Below are positions 61,543 through 64,000 of a stretch of DNA of 64,000 nt, one piece after another. The notes beneath the pieces were generated by a model. The model had not been told where the DNA came from. It searched no databases and worked only from the letters and a program-made list of their open reading frames with translations. The translations under genes and the position numbers were made by a program. Source of the stretch: Klebsormidium nitens (Eukaryota; Streptophyta; Klebsormidiophyceae; Klebsormidiales; Klebsormidiaceae). The stretch lies in assembly GCA_000708835.1 (NCBI GenBank), contig DF237178.1:1-64000 (forward strand). The letters are read 5' to 3'. How positions within the stretch are numbered: position 1 is the stretch's first letter; the number at the start of each line of letters is the position of its first letter.

Positions 61543-64000
61543 ATGAGTTCGCATGGTAAATCAATGAAGGGCTACAGGTCTCTGCGCAGTCTAATGTTTT
61601 CTCTTATCCTCTTGTCATCAACGATCGATGTAGCATTCTGTATGCCAGCTCAATTGCTCCCGACAGGGCTGCTCCAATCTTTCTTGACCCCAATGCAAGA
61701 AGATGGAAAGGCGCCAGGTTTTGGGGTAGAAACTTCCAAGACTGGACTTCGATTCCACAATCCGCTAGAGGAGATCAATGTGGAGAGCATGGTGGTACAG
61801 ATCAATGAGGAAGTGCAGCTCTCCGTCACGCCCCAGGTCGTGCCGGAGAATGCTGGCTGGGTGACTGTGTCCTGGAGAAACGTGGACGAGCCATCAAGTC
61901 TTGATTGGATTGCAGTGTGAGCATTACCTACTTGTGCTGAAGATGACAAAGTGGCTTCATCTGTTGTGCACAGATATGATGACCAGGCAGTGCCCAATGG
62001 GCTTGAACCCACATTCTTTGTCCTTCTAGATCCTGATCAACCTCTCACCATCATGAACTTACCCCCTCTCTTCTCTTTCCTTAGGTCTTCATCAATTTCC
62101 GATCAGGTCAGATAAGTGGTGCAGTCAAACATTTGAGTGTGTGATCATGGAGTCTTGTGATGTTGGCCAGTCTGCCCTTCAGGGGCATTTCAAACTAATT
62201 GGGGGCAGAGCACAAAAGTTTGGGTACTGCTTCAGTCCATCATAATGAGCAACTGACTGCCCTTGAGAATAAGTTTCACATACGCTCTAGTTGCAGTGGC
62301 ACAAAGTGGTTTCCCATGGGTTCTGAAAGCAAGCCTCCCTTTGTAGTCAGAACTTGTAAGAGGTCAAGCAACAGGATGGCTTTCCCATGCTTCAGACTTC
62401 ACACATCTCCAGGTTGTTAGTCAACTTCTTGGTTGTTTCTAGTTCCCGGTGTCTCCTATTACACTTCCTTGCATAATACTGGTGACAAAGATAGAAGCAC
62501 TACTAAATAGGCACGTTTGACATCTTAGGTACGTGCCGGCTGATGCGGACCCTACGCTCACTGCCCCCATCAAGTTCAAGATGGCAGTCACTGACCCTGG
62601 ACACCTTGCAAGTGGCAGTGGGAGCGTCAGGTAAGCGCTGTCGCAATTCTGGCTTGGACCTCCATGTTATTCAGATCTGAGTGAGGTTGAGCTAGCGAGT
62701 CTTTAATAGGTGACTGCTTTCCTCTGAACAAGGACTAGGAAATGTGGTTCCGATTCTGACTTGATTGACCAAAAACACAGGATTATTATGATGACGAACT
62801 CAAGCCTACCGCTTAAAAGCCGGCTTTCTGTTGCATGCAGGTTCCGATTGATAAACATGAGGGCCGATGTTCGGTTTGCCTTCTTCCGTGGAGGCTTGAA
62901 GGCGCCGCATCTGGCGGCTTGGAGTCAGGCAGTGGTGTTCGCCGACCCAGATCGAGTGAGTTCCGGGAACCAAGGAGGTCATCTGGAGCCTCCTGAACCA
63001 ATCAAGAAAAATGGACAAAAAGGGATGATCACTCGAGGAGATTCTGATGGACAAGTGGATTGGCACATTCGACACTCTTTGGTTGTTCAGACAACTTCGA
63101 TTCGCTCGTCTTGCATTCACCGTTGCGTACACCAAATTTGACACTGGCAGCCTCGACTTACAGAAATGGAGGTCCTCAGTAGGCCCAGTGTCAATCACCT
63201 TAATACAATCCTCGCTCCCTTTGTACTTCTAAGTTCTTCACAATGTTTTGCAGCCCATGGGGGTGCACTTGGCCCTGACCGGGACCCCCGGCGAGATGCT
63301 CGTCAGTTGGACTACGAAAGAGCGCGGGGAGGAGCCAGAGGTGCATTGGGGGCAGCGCCCGGGGCAGCTGACGAACAGAGCCCGTGCCGAGACTACCACA
63401 CACAGCCTAGGCGACATGTGTGGGGTAGGGATCTGAAACCAATTCGACGCGTTTCCGATTCTCAAGCGAGTACGTCAACGGTTCTCGTCCATTGGGTCAG
63501 CAAATGAACGTCCCTTGGTTCGAGGAACAAAAAATCACGCAAAGGATTAAGCGGTCGAGGCAGAGTTTGGAAGGGTCTGACAAGCAGCTGAATGGATCGG
63601 CAAGAAGCAAACTTAGAAGCGTAACGCTCTCCGCGTGAGGTATGGACTACGAGCTACTTGCAAAACTTCGGATATTCAAAGTACGTGCCTGTCTGCTTTC
63701 ATGACGATTCGGACAACCTCATTGGCAAGGGTAAGTGTTTTCCAGTCGTACGGTCCTTGTCGCACGGCCGTTCCCTTGGTTGGACCGCCTCAGACTGAGC
63801 CCTCCATACTTTCACTCCCGCAGGGTCCTGCGAAATCGGTCGGTTGGATCGACCCCGGGCACTTCCACTCGGCGCTCATCAGTGGGCTGCTCCCGGAGGA
63901 GACCGTGTACTATCGGGTTGGCGAAGCGGGGCGGAATCTGAGCGACGAGTTCCGCTTTGTTGTAGCTCCACAGGTCAGAAGCCGCCCTCTCACGTGCAAA
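61543..64000 (+). CDS. PAP: Purple acid phosphatase, large plant type (5' part; runs off the window)
   Basis: Secreted dinuclear-metal phosphatase of the large plant PAP family (phosphate scavenging, extracellular or vacuolar). Visible exons: 61543-61916, 62529-62630, 62841-62955, 63254-63424 and 63824-63973; about 304 residues so far. The N-terminus has a signal peptide (MKGYRSLRSLMFSLILLSS) whose Met may be 61543 or 61564; an upstream in-frame ATG at 61504 is less likely because it buries the hydrophobic core. Family landmarks: DWIAVYVPADAD, PIKFK, FRLINMRADVRFAFF, a QVHLALTG-like block (MGVHLALTGTPGEMLVSWTT), GDMCG and GWIDPGHFHSALISGL, which make up the N-terminal Ig-like and fibronectin-type domains of this PAP class. 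The metal-binding catalytic domain lies downstream of position 64000. Confidence 0.9.

Overview
This is a nuclear eukaryotic window from the green lineage. The genes have many short exons with GT-AG introns, GC-rich exons and plant-type orthologues. The KAC-type kinesin, a family tied to actin-based chloroplast movement, together with a single-copy look and dense introns, suggests a streptophyte alga or early land plant (a Klebsormidium-like alga would fit). The species assignment is inference. There is one assembly gap, at 25376-25699.

I could build eight genes exon by exon, with reading phase preserved at every splice. In order: a P-type IIB Ca2+-ATPase (+, 3273-15044, 18 exons); ribosomal protein S13/uS15 (-, 16221-18187, 5 exons); a UV-damage endonuclease with a very long basic N-terminus (+, 18753-24506, 7 exons); a secreted protein with a proline-rich linker and an EG45/expansin-like double-psi barrel (+, 29946-33958, 6 exons); a KAC/kinesin-14 (-, 36107-47540, 14 exons); an ATG18/WIPI PROPPIN (+, 48694-52284, 4 exons); the PAF1 subunit of the Paf1 complex (-, 53545-60996, 11 exons); and the 5' part of a large purple acid phosphatase (+, 61543 to the window edge). 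Three neighbouring pairs are head-to-head: RPS13/UVDE, KAC/ATG18 and PAF1/PAP. The genes serve unrelated housekeeping and stress roles (calcium export, translation, DNA repair, cell wall, chloroplast positioning, autophagy, transcription elongation, phosphate scavenging) and do not form one pathway.

The gene-poor stretches are 1-3272, 24507-29945 and 33959-36106. They hold a 648-bp terminal-inverted-repeat element at 1048-1695, a 219-bp hAT-type MITE with a perfect 8-bp target duplication at 28047-28265, and a block around 25.98-26.42 kb crowded with GTAC palindromes.

The most unusual signal is structural. In five of the eight genes, introns carry decayed tandem copies ('echoes') of the neighbouring splice junction: the last bases of intron plus the first part of the exon, or the last part of the exon plus the donor. 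Acceptor-side echoes lie upstream of the live exon and donor-side echoes downstream, usually 110-220 bp apart, one to four copies deep. I count about a dozen junctions and about 20 copies. This points to an ongoing process that grows introns by tandem duplication across exon edges.
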